From contig JADIYP010000005.1 in NCBI GenBank assembly GCA_016705235.1, forward strand, positions 186,001-250,000: 64,000 bases of DNA. The letters run 5' to 3'. How positions within the stretch are numbered: the stretch's first letter is position 1; each line of letters opens with the position of its first letter. Positions 11,320-20,392 of the stretch are shown one piece after another. Source of the stretch: Candidatus Leptovillus affinis. GTDB taxonomy: Bacteria > Chloroflexota > Anaerolineae > Promineifilales > Promineifilaceae. The position numbers and the translations under genes are program-made. The notes beneath the pieces are model-generated. The model had not been told where the DNA came from. It saw nothing but the letters and a program-made list of their open reading frames with translations, and searched no databases.

Positions 11320-11428
11320 CTAGCAGTTTGTCGGAAAAGTACCCATAGCCGCGGTTTCTTACCGCGTCTTCCAGAGGCGGGGTAAGGATACCCCGGCTAC
11401 AAAAAGAGGTTCTCCGACAGACTGCTAG
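11320..11428. repeat. 109-bp palindromic mobile-like element, copy 2 (inverted)
   Basis: This is the reverse complement of the element at 6098-6206 with very few differences. It lies 22 bp before the GH32 start codon, so it may carry or disturb the promoter of that gene. The ends CTAGCAGTTTGTCGGA and TCTCCGACAGACTGCTAG pair with one another. Confidence 0.8.
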
Positions 11429-11842
11429 GGTCTGTATAGTTCCTTCAATCCGGTTCTTTAGGATTTCGTGGGGTATCGCCCAATGTAGGGGCGGGTCTTG
11501 TACCCGCCCAGACGAGGGCGACCACAAGGATCACCCCTATATCGGGTGTCAACCCCCTGAATTCCCAAAGAACCGTCAATCCTTAATTTGCAATCCATCG
11601 GACAATTCGCTTACCCATAGTACTAATAGGCTATATTCTCCTTCTCGTTACGCCCTGACACAGGCCTCATTTCTACGTCTCCTTCACGAAGTCAATCTCC
11701 TAAGTGGATACAATGAACCTGTGAGTTGCCATAAACGTGGATGCGCGAAATCTTACCCCACAAACCCGGCCATTCTATGCATTTTGGTGGCCCTGTTGTG
11801 AACGCGAGTGCTTTGCTCCTGTCGGCGCTTACAGGAATCATC
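11429..11842. other. Intergenic region with hairpin repeats
   Basis: No gene is seen here. At 11488-11509 GGGCGGGT and ACCCGCCC form a strong hairpin, and the wider block 11485-11540 (AGGGG ... CCCCT ends) looks like a common short dispersed repeat. Near 11550-11576 there is a stretch whose reverse complement is shared almost exactly with the 3' end of the PilO-like gene near 30136-30162 (GGGGGTTGAC core). Confidence 0.5.
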
Positions 11843-14800
11843 ATGACCCTATCTTCTCCCACCAAAGCAGTCACACGAATACGCATCTATGGGACGCTGT
11901 TTGTCTTGATGGCGGTGGCGCGCTACTTGCTGCCGCCCGATGCCTGGCAGGGCAACCTGACGCGCCACATGGCGCTGGAATTTATGGCCGCCATGCTGGC
12001 CGGTTTTGTGGGGATGTTGGCGTTGGTGCGCTATTTCACGCGCCGCGACAACGTGTTTTTGTTCATTGGCGTTGGCTTTGTAGGAGCTGGGCTGTTGGAT
12101 GGCTTGCATGTGCTGGCCATCTATCCGCATCTGGCTGATATTTTGCCCTGGCTAGAGTTTGCGCCGCGCTGGATTTGGAACACGTCACCGACGTTTCTTT
12201 CGATTTTGATATTTGGCAGTTGGCTGACGTGGCGGCGGGAAGTGGAAACGGGGTGGTACGGCCGTATGACCGGCCGCCGCCTATTTATCCTCATTTTCAG
12301 CCTCACGCTGGTCAACCTGCTGCTGTTTGTATTGGTAGCTCAAAGCGAAGCCGCGCCCACGCTGCCCCTGGCGCGCGTCGAACTGTTTATCTCCACCACG
12401 TTTTACCTCTGGGCGCTGGTTAATTATCTGGCCAAAGGCCATTGGCAGCACGACGCCTTTGAGCATTGGCTGGTCGTGGCCTTGCTTCTCAGCTTCTCCG
12501 GCCAGATGTTTTTCATGTTTTCCTCCGTCGCATTGTTCGACGCCTTCTTCGAAGTCGCTCTGGCCTTGAAGCTGGTGGGTTATTTTTGCGTGCTGGTCGG
12601 GTTGATGGGCAGTATTGTCATTATCTTTCGACAGGCGGCCGGCAGCGCCGCCCAATTACAGCAGGCCAATGATTTATTGCAACAAGAGATAGCCGAACGT
12701 CAACGGGCGGAACGGGCCGAGTATGAGCAGCGCCGTCTGGCCGAAGCGCTGCGCGAAGTGGGCAACGCCCTCAGCGCTACCCTGGATTTTGACCAATTGT
12801 TGGAGCGGCTGCTGGACCAGATTGCCCACGTCGTGCCCTATGACACGGCCAATGTGATGTTGCTGCGCGGCGCGGAAGTGGACATTGTGTGTACGCGGGG
12901 ATACGGCCGTTCCCAAACCCCGCTCATCAACCACTTTGCCCTCGTCGAGATGCCCAGCTTGCAGCAAATGGCCCAATCCCGCCAACCCCTTGTCATTCCC
13001 GACATCTCCGCCGATCCCGACTGGGTGCGCGCCGACGCATCGCCCCACGTGCGCTCCTGGGCGGGCATTCCCATCGCCGTGCAGCAAGAAGTGGTTGCCT
13101 TTCTGGCGCTAAATTACAGCCAGCCCAATTTTTACCAGCCGGCCCACGCCACGCGCCTGGCCGCGTTTGCCGGGCAGGCGGCCATCGCCATCCAAAACGC
13201 CCGCCTGTACAAAGCCCTCCAGCAGCGCGTCGCCGAATTAACCACCCTGAATCAGATCAGCCACGCCGTCACCTCATCGCTGGATTTGCAGACCACGCTG
13301 ACCATTGTCACGGCGCAGGCTACGCGGCTGTTAGACGTGGATGCGACCTCGGTGGTGTTGTTGGACCGGGAGCAGGGCGATTTGTGGTTTGCCGCCGCGT
13401 TTGGGCAGGCGGCCGAATTTGTGCGCGGCAAGCGGCTGGCGTTGGGCCAGGGTATTGTGGGCTGGGTAGTCGAGCATGGCCAACCGCTGCTGATCACCGA
13501 CGCCAAGGCCGACCAGCGCCACTTTCCCAATTTTGACGAGGTGAGCAAATTTACAGCGCGCACACTTTTATGCGCGCCCCTGCAAGTAAAAGGGCAGACG
13601 ATTGGCGCGATAGAATCCATCAACAAAGCCACCGGGCCATTTGACGAGGCCGACTTGCGCCTGCTGACGCTGTTGGCCGGTCCGGCGGCGGCGGCCATTG
13701 AAAATGCGCGGTTGTACGAACAGGCGCGGCGCGAGATTGAGGAACGGCTGCGGGCGGAGGCGGCCTTGCAGGCAGAGCGCGCCCAACTGGCGCAGCATGT
13801 GGCGGAGCGCACCGCCGACCTGAGCGCGGCGAATGCCGAACTGGCGCGTGCCAACCGGTTGAAGGATGAATTTTTGGCGTCGATGAGCCATGAACTGCGC
13901 ACGCCGCTGAATGCGCTGTTGGGCATCGGCGAGGCGCTGCAAGAGGGCGTGTATGGCACGCTAAACAACAACCAGAGCCGGTCGCTGCGCAGCATTGAAG
14001 AAAGCGGCCGTCATCTGCTGAATTTGATCAACGATATTTTGGACCTGTCCAAGATTGAGGCCGGCAAGCTGGCTTTAGAGCCGGGACCGGTGTCGGTGCG
14101 GGAGGTGTGCCAGGCGAGTTTGCGTTTTATCCGGCAAGAGGCGCACAAGAAGGCATTGCTGGTTGATTTGTCTGTGGACCCGGTCGTAACCACGATTTGG
14201 GCCGATGAGCGGCGGTTGAAGCAGATTTTGGTGAATTTGTTGAGTAATGCGGTGAAGTTTACGGCCGTTGGCGGCCACATTGGTCTGGAGGTGCAGGGCG
14301 ACGCGGCGCAGCGGGCAGTCTGTTTTGTGGTGTGGGACCAAGGCATTGGCATTGCCCCGGAAGACATGCAAAAGTTGTTTCGGCCGTTTGTGCAGCTAGA
14401 CAGCCGCCTGTCGCGGGAATACAACGGCACCGGTCTGGGACTCTCGCTGGTGTATCGCATGGCTGAACTGCATGGCGGCAGCGTTGGCCTGACCAGCGAG
14501 GTGGGGCGCGGCAGCCGGTTTACGGTGAGGCTGCCGTGGGATCCGGCGGATAAGCTGGGCCGGCCGGTAAACAAAACGGCGCAGTCGCCGACGGCCGTCC
14601 AGGCCACGGAGGGTAAACTCATTTTGTTGGCGGAGGATAACGAGATTTTTATTGAGACGGTGGGCGATTATTTACGTGAGAAGGGTTATCGGTTATTGGT
14701 GGCGCGGAACGGCCGTGAAGCCATCGAGCAGGCGGCTATGCTGCCGGATTTGGTTCTGATGGATATTCAGATGCCGGAAATGGACGGGTTGCAGGCGATT

Positions 14801-14974
14801 AAACGGCTGCGAGCAGATGAGACAACGGCCGTTTTACCCATCATCGCCCTGACAGCCCTGGCAATGCCCGGCGACCGCGAACGCTGCCTGGCCGCCGGAG
14901 CCGACGCTTATTTGAGCAAGCCCCTCAGCCTGAAAGCTTTGCTGGCGGTGATTGAGATGTTTCCCAAAGCGTGA
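11843..14974 (+). CDS. Membrane hybrid sensor histidine kinase (membrane sensor, two GAF, HisKA, HATPase, receiver)
   Basis: The N-terminal ~270 residues hold about seven hydrophobic segments, resembling a MASE-type membrane sensor. A coiled segment (QQEIAERQRAERAEYEQ) leads to GAF 1 (ALSATLDFDQLLERLLDQI), GAF 2 (VTSSLDLQTTLTIVTAQATRL), the H box FLASMSHELRTPLNALLG, the ATPase boxes LVNLLSNAVKFT, DQGIGIAP and GTGLGLSL, and a C-terminal receiver (VLMDIQMPEMDG, YLSKPLS). It should autophosphorylate on His and pass phosphate to its own receiver, sensing a membrane or soluble cue that cannot be named. I chose ATG 11843, with AGGA six bases upstream. An in-frame ATG at 11741 would add 34 residues but has no ribosome site. 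A second kinase and a response regulator follow on the same strand. Confidence 0.85.
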   Translation: MTLSSPTKAVTRIRIYGTLFVLMAVARYLLPPDAWQGNLTRHMALEFMAAMLAGFVGMLALVRYFTRRDNVFLFIGVGFVGAGLLDGLHVLAIYPHLADILPWLEFAPRWIWNTSPTFLSILIFGSWLTWRREVETGWYGRMTGRRLFILIFSLTLVNLLLFVLVAQSEAAPTLPLARVELFISTTFYLWALVNYLAKGHWQHDAFEHWLVVALLLSFSGQMFFMFSSVALFDAFFEVALALKLVGYFCVLVGLMGSIVIIFRQAAGSAAQLQQANDLLQQEIAERQRAERAEYEQRRLAEALREVGNALSATLDFDQLLERLLDQIAHVVPYDTANVMLLRGAEVDIVCTRGYGRSQTPLINHFALVEMPSLQQMAQSRQPLVIPDISADPDWVRADASPHVRSWAGIPIAVQQEVVAFLALNYSQPNFYQPAHATRLAAFAGQAAIAIQNARLYKALQQRVAELTTLNQISHAVTSSLDLQTTLTIVTAQATRLLDVDATSVVLLDREQGDLWFAAAFGQAAEFVRGKRLALGQGIVGWVVEHGQPLLITDAKADQRHFPNFDEVSKFTARTLLCAPLQVKGQTIGAIESINKATGPFDEADLRLLTLLAGPAAAAIENARLYEQARREIEERLRAEAALQAERAQLAQHVAERTADLSAANAELARANRLKDEFLASMSHELRTPLNALLGIGEALQEGVYGTLNNNQSRSLRSIEESGRHLLNLINDILDLSKIEAGKLALEPGPVSVREVCQASLRFIRQEAHKKALLVDLSVDPVVTTIWADERRLKQILVNLLSNAVKFTAVGGHIGLEVQGDAAQRAVCFVVWDQGIGIAPEDMQKLFRPFVQLDSRLSREYNGTGLGLSLVYRMAELHGGSVGLTSEVGRGSRFTVRLPWDPADKLGRPVNKTAQSPTAVQATEGKLILLAEDNEIFIETVGDYLREKGYRLLVARNGREAIEQAAMLPDLVLMDIQMPEMDGLQAIKRLRADETTAVLPIIALTALAMPGDRERCLAAGADAYLSKPLSLKALLAVIEMFPKA

Positions 14975-15022
14975 AGCGCATGGCGGACCACAATCGTCTT
15001 GCCGACTTTTGGGGTCTGTGTA

Positions 15023-16099
15023 ATGACAATGAACGAGCAACCGGTAATTTTGATTGTAGATGATGATTTTACGGCGCGGCAGACGGCGGAAATGCTGCTG
15101 CTGCAAGAGGGGTATGCGCTGCATTTTGCGGCCAGCGGGCCAGAGGCGCTGCAACGCCTGCCGGAAATAAACCCCGACGTGATTTTGTTGGATGTGATGA
15201 TGCCAGGCATGGATGGGTTTGTGGTGTGCCGGGCATTGAAAACGGCCGTTGCCACCCAACACATTCCTGTTGTCCTGGTGACGGCGCTGGACAGCAAAGA
15301 AGATGTGGCGCGCGGCCTGGACGCCGGAGCCGACGACTTTATCCACAAGCCCGTGAACGGACTGGAACTGCGTGCCCGCGTGCGGTCTATGCTGCGCATT
15401 AAGCAGCGCCACGATGAACTGCAAACGATGATGCGCCTGCGTCAGGATTTGTCGGACATGATCATCCACGATATTCGCAGCCCGCTGACGACCATTACGA
15501 TGTACTGCGATTTATTGCAGCGTTATACGCCCCAACCCGAGGCGCAAGAGGCGCTGCACACCATCACCGGCCAGGTGGTCCGGCTGAATGCGTACCTGAC
15601 GGACATGCTGATGATGGCCAAGATGGAGCATGGCAAGCTGGTGCTGCTGCAAACGGCCGTTACCCTGAACGATCTGCTGCAAACGGCCTGCGACGCCTAT
15701 CAGCCGCTGGCGGCGCAAAGGTCGGTGACGCTGGCTCTGGAAATGCCGTCGGAGCCACTGACCGCCAGCCTGGACGCAAATTTATGGCAGCGTGTGCTGG
15801 ATAATTTGTTGTCTAATGCGCTGAAATTTTCGCCGGTAAACGGCCGTGTCACAGTGCAGTTACGGCCGTTACCCAACGCCCAATTTTGTGTGCAAGTCTG
15901 CGACGAAGGACCAGGCATTCTGCCGGAACACCGCGAGACAATTTTCGATAAATTCCAGATTGTGGCCGCCGGACAGCGCGAAGTGAAGCAGGTTGGGTTA
16001 GGGCTGGCTTTTTGTCGTCTGGTGGTAGAGGCGCATAACGGCCGTATCGCCGTCCACGCCAACGACCCCCACGGCGCAATCTTCACAGTGGAAGCGTAG
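15023..16099 (+). CDS. Receiver-histidine kinase hybrid (soluble)
   Basis: The protein has about 358 residues. A receiver domain comes first (LIVDDDFTARQTAEMLL, VILLDVMMPGMDG, FIHKPVNG), then a HisKA helix pair with H box SDMIIHDIRSPLTT and a HATPase domain (LDNLLSNALKFSPVNG, VCDEGPGILPEH, GLGLAFCRLVVEAH). No membrane segment is present, so it is cytoplasmic and takes its signal from a partner, plausibly the upstream hybrid kinase 49 bp away. Such receiver-first kinases work as relay intermediates. The start is ATG 15023, with a weak GGGG upstream; an in-frame ATG at 15029 is also possible. Confidence 0.85.
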   Translation: MTMNEQPVILIVDDDFTARQTAEMLLLQEGYALHFAASGPEALQRLPEINPDVILLDVMMPGMDGFVVCRALKTAVATQHIPVVLVTALDSKEDVARGLDAGADDFIHKPVNGLELRARVRSMLRIKQRHDELQTMMRLRQDLSDMIIHDIRSPLTTITMYCDLLQRYTPQPEAQEALHTITGQVVRLNAYLTDMLMMAKMEHGKLVLLQTAVTLNDLLQTACDAYQPLAAQRSVTLALEMPSEPLTASLDANLWQRVLDNLLSNALKFSPVNGRVTVQLRPLPNAQFCVQVCDEGPGILPEHRETIFDKFQIVAAGQREVKQVGLGLAFCRLVVEAHNGRIAVHANDPHGAIFTVEA

Positions 16100-16200
16100 A
16101 GCGAGAGGGTAGAGCGAGAGCGAGAGGAAAAAATAAGCATTCTTTTTCTACGCTCCGCACTCCCCACTTCGCACTCCCCACTTTTTAGGAGGGCTTATAG

Positions 16201-16920
16201 ATGGCTCCAAACATATTATTGGTTGACGATGACACCGAATTGGTTCGCAGCTTGCGGTTGGTGCTGACGCAAGATGGGTATGAAGTTCTGACGGCGCACA
16301 ATGGGCTGGAAGGGCTGCAAACCGCCCACCAGATGCAGCCTGATCTGATTGTGCTGGATGTGAACATGCCGTGGATGGACGGCCTGGAAGTTTGCCGCCG
16401 CCTGCGCCTGGACACCGACTCGGCGCTGCGCTTTGTACCCATCCTCTTTCTGACATCGCAAGACAGCGTGGATGACCATGTAACCGGCCTGGACGCCGGG
16501 GCCGATGATTATCTGGACAAGCCCTTTCAATCGAAAGAGTTAAAAGCGCGGGTGCGCGCGCTGCTGCGGCGGCGTGAAGCTGCCACAGCGCTGCCGGCTG
16601 CCGATACGCCAGAATTGACGGTGGGACCGTTGACGCTGCATTTGCAGGCGTGTTGGGTGCGCCGGGGCAGCGGCGAGGCGGTGCAGCTTACCCCGGCCGA
16701 GTTTGAGCTGTTGTACCACCTGATGACGCACCCGAAACGGCCGTTTTCCAGTGAGAACCTGTTGGAAGAAGTATGGGCCTACGCGCCTGGCACGGCCGAT
16801 CCCAGTCTGGTGCGCTGGCACATCAAAAATCTACGCCTCAAGATAGAGCCAAACGCCAGCCAGCCGTCACTCATTCGCACGGTGTCTCGCCGGGGCTATA
16901 TGTTGGTCCCGGAAGGATAA
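16201..16920 (+). CDS. OmpR/PhoB-family response regulator
   Basis: The 239-residue protein has a receiver (NILLVDDDTELVRSLRL, LIVLDVNMPWMDG with the phospho-acceptor Asp, YLDKPF) and a winged-helix DNA-binding domain (LTPAEFELLYHLMTHP, VRWHIKNLRLKIE, IRTVSRRGYMLVPEG). An AGGAGGG ribosome site precedes ATG. It is the only DNA-binding output of the three-gene signalling cluster. The archaellin gene begins about 190 bp downstream, so it is a candidate regulator of that operon (inference from position only). Confidence 0.92.
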   Translation: MAPNILLVDDDTELVRSLRLVLTQDGYEVLTAHNGLEGLQTAHQMQPDLIVLDVNMPWMDGLEVCRRLRLDTDSALRFVPILFLTSQDSVDDHVTGLDAGADDYLDKPFQSKELKARVRALLRRREAATALPAADTPELTVGPLTLHLQACWVRRGSGEAVQLTPAEFELLYHLMTHPKRPFSSENLLEEVWAYAPGTADPSLVRWHIKNLRLKIEPNASQPSLIRTVSRRGYMLVPEG

Positions 16921-17005
16921 AGACCTATCAGATTTCGTAAGTCGGCCCTCACGCAAGCCTCACGCAAGCCTCGCGCCTGGCCCACGCTCCGCAAGATAAG
17001 TCTGT

Positions 17006-17020
17006 TGTACAGTAAGTACA
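17006..17020. promoter_or_regulatory. 15-bp dyad upstream of archaellin
   Basis: TGTAC-AGTAA-GTACA has exact 5-bp arms and lies about 88 bp before the archaellin ATG. It could be an operator or part of a promoter. Just before it, 16948-16975 holds a short tandem repeat (CTCACGCAAGC). No clean sigma-70 boxes are seen. Confidence 0.35.
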
Positions 17021-17107
17021 TCGAACAAAAACGGTGCAGCGCAAAAATCGAATAAGCAGCGCACCGAGAAAAAAATCAACATTCATATCTTGCATAAGGA
17101 GCAAAAA

Positions 17108-17695
17108 ATGAACAGCAACAATTTTTGGAAGAAGTTGGGTCGGGATGAAAGCGGTATCACCGCTCTGGAAACAGCCATCATCTTGATCGCCTTTATCGTG
17201 GTAGCTTCGGTTTTTGCCTTTACCATCCTGTCAGCCGGTACATTCTCCACAGAACGTGGTAAAGAAGCCGTCTACTCCGGTTTAGGCGAGGTGCAGTCCT
17301 CAATGGAAGTCAAAGGCTCCCTCATCGCCACGGCCGCCGTTAGCGGCACCACCGCTGCAGAAATGGACACGTTGGTCTTTACGGTCGGCAACGTTGTTGG
17401 CGGTGAACCGCTGGACCTGAATACAACGACTCCGGTGATGGTGGTCAATTACGTAGACTCGGCGCAGTTCGAGAATGACTTGCCCTGGAGCACGAACTGG
17501 ATTGTGTCCCACGACGGTGACGAACTGTTGGATAAAGGCGAACTGGTAGAAATTACTCTGGACCTGAGCAGCCTGACCACTCCTCTGGGCATCAATACGC
17601 AGTTCTCGGTAGAAATGAAACCGCCCAAAGGCGCGGCGCTGAGCATCCAACGCACCACCCCGCCCTACTTCGACCAGGTGATGGACCTGAAATAA
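17108..17695 (+). CDS. arlB: Archaellin-like filament protein (class III signal peptide)
   Basis: The 195-residue protein has a short charged leader (NNFWKKLGRDESG) that would be cut after Gly, exposing ITALETAIILIAFIVVASVF with Glu at +5. This is the classic archaellin/type IV pilin-like N-terminus, and FSTERGKEAVYSGLGEVQ right after it is strongly archaellin-like. The C-terminal ~150 residues are a Thr/Val-rich beta domain, as in archaellins. It should be processed by the prepilin peptidase at 26166 and polymerised by the ArlH/I/J motor. An AAGGAG ribosome site gives the start. Only one filament gene is visible, whereas archaea often have several. A hairpin follows the gene. In bacteria such proteins are known from some Chloroflexota. 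Confidence 0.9.
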   Translation: MNSNNFWKKLGRDESGITALETAIILIAFIVVASVFAFTILSAGTFSTERGKEAVYSGLGEVQSSMEVKGSLIATAAVSGTTAAEMDTLVFTVGNVVGGEPLDLNTTTPVMVVNYVDSAQFENDLPWSTNWIVSHDGDELLDKGELVEITLDLSSLTTPLGINTQFSVEMKPPKGAALSIQRTTPPYFDQVMDLK

Positions 17696-17720
17696 CAAAT
17701 CACAAGTTGCCACATGAATG

Positions 17721-17758
17721 AACAGTTCAGCCGGGCTTATGAGTCCGGCTAAACTGTT
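17721..17758 (+). terminator. Hairpin after archaellin (attenuator or processing site)
   Basis: AACAGTTCAGCCGGGC and GTCCGGCTAAACTGTT form a 16-bp stem with two mismatches and a 6-base loop. There is no U-run, so it is not a full Rho-independent terminator. It could protect the abundant archaellin mRNA or reduce read-through into the stator genes. Confidence 0.55.
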
Positions 17759-17779
17759 GTCAGCAATAGGAGCAGTCTG

Positions 17780-18334
17780 ATGGACATCGAACAAAGAGTG
17801 AAATCTCTGGAACAAGAAATGAAGATTTTGAAGAATCAGGTTCAAAAAACGTTATTGGACATTCAAGAACAAATTCTCGTTCATTACCATCCGGCGCTCC
17901 GTACAGAAGATGAATCGTACGACGAAATCAGTGCCCCGGCGCGGGGCGCGACCAGACCGGCGTACAGCAATGGGCAGCCGGCGGCGGATTTCGAGCCGAA
18001 CCAGCCCACAGGGTTGAAGGTACGTCAGGTTTCTTTGGCCGATTTGCGCGAGACGACACGGCCGTTACCCGAAAAACTCCCCGCCGCCGCCACGCCTCCC
18101 GCCGCCGCCGACCAGTCTTTTGCCGGTCTGGTAGATTGGGTTGGGGGCAGCGTAGCCAAGATTGGCGCCGAGCGAACCCGTAAGCTGCTGGACCTGCGCG
18201 CATCTTCCGGCGCGGTTCCCCCAGACGTATACGATACGTTGCAGCAGTTGATTGTGTTATGTGACGAGAATGAAGGGGCAGATGCGGCGGAAACGGCCGT
18301 TCTGCTGCAACAACTCGCCCAACTACTGAACTAA
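17780..18334 (+). CDS. ArlD/E-like archaellum accessory protein with N-terminal coiled coil
   Basis: The 184 residues start with a coiled coil (DIEQRVKSLEQEMKILKNQVQ, residues 1-40), continue through a Pro/Ala-rich spacer, and end in a ~70-residue helical domain (LVDWVGGSVAKIGAERTRKLLDLRASSGAVPPDVYDTLQQL). That C-terminal pattern (aromatic/hydrophobic, V-x-x-[IV]-G, then a short helix pair) resembles the ArlD/E domain. In archaea this domain forms the cytosolic ring beneath the motor and receives the chemotaxis signal. An AGGAG site lies before ATG. The placement right after archaellin is also the archaeal gene order. The assignment is by similarity of pattern and position, not by a unique motif. 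Confidence 0.6.
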   Translation: MDIEQRVKSLEQEMKILKNQVQKTLLDIQEQILVHYHPALRTEDESYDEISAPARGATRPAYSNGQPAADFEPNQPTGLKVRQVSLADLRETTRPLPEKLPAAATPPAAADQSFAGLVDWVGGSVAKIGAERTRKLLDLRASSGAVPPDVYDTLQQLIVLCDENEGADAAETAVLLQQLAQLLN

Positions 18335-18397
18335 CCACCGACAGATTGGTCCCATTTATTCGCCGGGTCTAATCGCTACAAGTACCAGAGGCATCAC

Positions 18398-18907
18398 ATG
18401 GACAAAGCAATCATGACCACAATGCTCATCGTCATCAGTATGGTGATGGGAGTTCTCCTGTTTAACGCCGCCTATCCGGCCATCATCGAAAGCAACGACG
18501 CCATGACCAGCATGACCAGCCGCGCCGACGAAAAGCTAAAAAGCCAGATCACCATCGTCCATTCCGTGGGCGAGCTAGACAGCAGCAGTTGGTGGCAAGA
18601 CACCAACGGCGACGGCGATTTCGACGTATTTGCCTGGGTTAAGAATGTGGGCGAAACGCGCATTGTGGCTTTGGAACAAACCGATGTGTTTTTTGGTCCT
18701 GAAGGCGCATTTAACCGCATTCCGCATCAAAGCGTCGCCAGCGGTTACCCCTATTGGACCTGGCAGGTGGAAAACGGCGGCCAATGGACGCCAACGGCCA
18801 CCTTAAAAATTACCATTCATTATGGCGTGCCTTTGGGAAGCGGCCGTTACTTCCTCAAGGTCATCACTCCCAACGGCGTAGACGCCGAATACTTCTTCAG
18901 CATGTAA
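18398..18907 (+). CDS. ArlG/ArlF-like stator protein (one N-terminal TM, beta-sandwich)
   Basis: The 169-residue protein has one N-terminal membrane segment (MTTMLIVISMVMGVLLFNAA), a short helix, and a beta-rich outer domain with a conserved-looking WVKNVGETRIVALEQTDVFF core. ArlF and ArlG share exactly this build: a pilin-like N-helix without a cleavage site and a beta-sandwich that ties the motor to the envelope. It is the first of two such genes, separated by 27 bp. Which is F and which is G cannot be decided by eye, though SRADEKLKSQITIVHSVGEL recalls ArlG. Confidence 0.65.
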   Translation: MDKAIMTTMLIVISMVMGVLLFNAAYPAIIESNDAMTSMTSRADEKLKSQITIVHSVGELDSSSWWQDTNGDGDFDVFAWVKNVGETRIVALEQTDVFFGPEGAFNRIPHQSVASGYPYWTWQVENGGQWTPTATLKITIHYGVPLGSGRYFLKVITPNGVDAEYFFSM

Positions 18908-18934
18908 ATCTGTTGAAAAAGTGGGATAGCTTTT

Positions 18935-19462
18935 ATGGAAACCATACTGACTGCTTTTATTGTCCTGGCTCTCATCTTGTTTGCCAGCCTCACCATTTTC
19001 ACCGGCTACCTGAACGCGCAAGACACGCTGCGCGCCTCCTGGCAAGAGATGCAGACCCGCCTGAGCGACCAGATGCACACCGACCTCACGCCCATCTTGG
19101 CGCAAACCAAAAGTTCTGGCGCGGTCATCGAGCTAACACTGCGCAACGACGGCGACACCCGCCTGGCCGATTTCGCCGATTGGGATGTCATCGTCGAATA
19201 CTACACCCCGCCTGGCGACCTTGCGGTGGGCTGGTACAGCTACAACGTCGGCGAACCGGCCGCCGGTGAGTGGAGCGTGATTGGCATTTATATAGACGCG
19301 GCCACGGCCGAGGGCGAAGTGTTTGAACCCGGGATTCTGAATCCGGGCGAGGAAGTTTTGCTGCGTCTGCGCGCCTTGCCCCCGGTCGGACCAAGCACCA
19401 CCAATATGTTGACCATTGCCGCCGAGAATGGCGTGAGCGCCAGTATGCAGTTTGTGCGTTGA
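18935..19462 (+). CDS. ArlF/ArlG-like stator protein, second copy
   Basis: The 175-residue protein has an N-terminal membrane helix (ILTAFIVLALILFASLTIFTGYL), a short charged helix (QEMQTRLSDQMHTDL), and a beta domain (GAVIELTLRNDGDTRLADFADWDVIVEYY). The N-D/N-x-G-x-T-R-L motif parallels KNVGETRI in the preceding gene, so the two are distant paralogues. It likely forms an envelope-side stator complex with that protein. A terminator follows directly and closes the structural part of the archaellum operon. Confidence 0.65.
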   Translation: METILTAFIVLALILFASLTIFTGYLNAQDTLRASWQEMQTRLSDQMHTDLTPILAQTKSSGAVIELTLRNDGDTRLADFADWDVIVEYYTPPGDLAVGWYSYNVGEPAAGEWSVIGIYIDAATAEGEVFEPGILNPGEEVLLRLRALPPVGPSTTNMLTIAAENGVSASMQFVR

Positions 19463-19503
19463 TTGCCAGGCGCCTGGTTCAGGCGCAAGGCAACCTTTTT
19501 TTA
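19463..19503 (+). terminator. Rho-independent terminator after stator genes
   Basis: TTGCCAGGCGCCTG pairs with CAGGCGCAAGGCAA, with a two-base internal mismatch, and is followed by seven T. It separates the archaellin-stator block from the HPt/receiver/ArlH block. Confidence 0.75.
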
Positions 19504-19561
19504 GACATCGTAACCGATGCCATTTATTAGCAGTTCTGGCAAGTTTAACCGAGGGAAAAGC

Positions 19562-19969
19562 ATGATTCAATTATCACCACCAGCCCGCAAGTCGGACCCG
19601 ATTGATCTGGCCTATGCCCGCGACATCGTAGATGGCGACCTGGAATTGTTGCAAGAGATCGTGACGCTCTTTTTGTTCGATTGTTCGTACCAGGTGGCGG
19701 CGCTGCAAGAAGCTGTAGCCTCAGGCAGTGGAAACGCTGTAACAGCCAAAGCCCACCGCCTGAAGTGCAGCCTGGGTAACATCGGCGGTTGGCAGGCGTA
19801 TCAATTGGTCTGCGAGATGGAACTCATGGGCTTGAGGAATGATCTGAGCGGGGCAGATGAGTGTTTGTTCCACCTGACAGCCGCGATGGAAGACATTGTG
19901 GCTTTCTTTGCGCAGCCGAACTGGGCGGAACAGGCAGAAGATGGGGCGACGTTCGACGAGGCACAATGA
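19562..19969 (+). CDS. HPt-domain phosphotransfer protein
   Basis: The 135-residue protein is a four-helix HPt domain. The phosphorylatable His lies in AKAHRLKCSLGNIGG near residue 63, matching the family's A-H-x-L-K-G-x-x-x-x-[IL]-G pattern with Cys in place of Gly. It should pass phosphate between receiver domains. Its stop codon overlaps the start of the next gene (ATGA), so the HPt and CheY-like protein are translationally coupled. A third receiver is fused to ArlH directly downstream. This suggests a local relay that feeds the archaellum motor (inference). The start is ATG 19562 with GAGGGAAAAGC upstream. Confidence 0.8.
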   Translation: MIQLSPPARKSDPIDLAYARDIVDGDLELLQEIVTLFLFDCSYQVAALQEAVASGSGNAVTAKAHRLKCSLGNIGGWQAYQLVCEMELMGLRNDLSGADECLFHLTAAMEDIVAFFAQPNWAEQAEDGATFDEAQ

Positions 19970-20391
19970 ACCATTCGCATCGCATCCTGGCAATAGATGA
20001 TGATCCGCTGACGCTGCACATTGTAGAGCATGTGCTGCAAAAGCATGGGTATGAGGTATTTACGGCTGGTAACGGCCACGATGGCCTGGAATTGGCCCGT
20101 GTTCTAAAACCCGACCTGGTGATTTTGGACATTATGATGCCGGGGTTGGATGGCTTTCAGGTGTGCCGCAAGCTGCGCGAAAACCCGGAAACGGCCGTTA
20201 TCACCGTCCTCATGCTCACAGCCCGTGGCGCCATAGACAAACCGGTCAGCGACCCGGTGGATTTTGCCCAGCGGGTGCGCGACCAGCTTAACGGCTACCA
20301 CGTGGGCGCATCCGATTTTCTGACCAAGCCGGTTAAAGCGGCCGTTCTGGTGGAAAGAGTGCGCTCGTTAATCTGGAGCGGTAGGAATTAA
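19966..20391 (+). CDS. Stand-alone receiver (CheY-like)
   Basis: The 141-residue single receiver domain has acidic pair IDDD, phospho-Asp in LVILDIMMPGLDG, Thr in MLTARG and Lys in FLTKPVKA. A ~25-residue insert (AIDKPVSDPVDFAQRVRDQLNGYHV) between the Thr and Lys strands is not in standard CheY and may be a partner surface. No output domain is present. ATGA overlap with the HPt gene and a one-base gap to the receiver-ArlH gene show a single transcript. The likely role is a phosphate shuttle or diffusible switch signal. Confidence 0.85.
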   Translation: MNHSHRILAIDDDPLTLHIVEHVLQKHGYEVFTAGNGHDGLELARVLKPDLVILDIMMPGLDGFQVCRKLRENPETAVITVLMLTARGAIDKPVSDPVDFAQRVRDQLNGYHVGASDFLTKPVKAAVLVERVRSLIWSGRN

Positions 20392-20392
20392 A

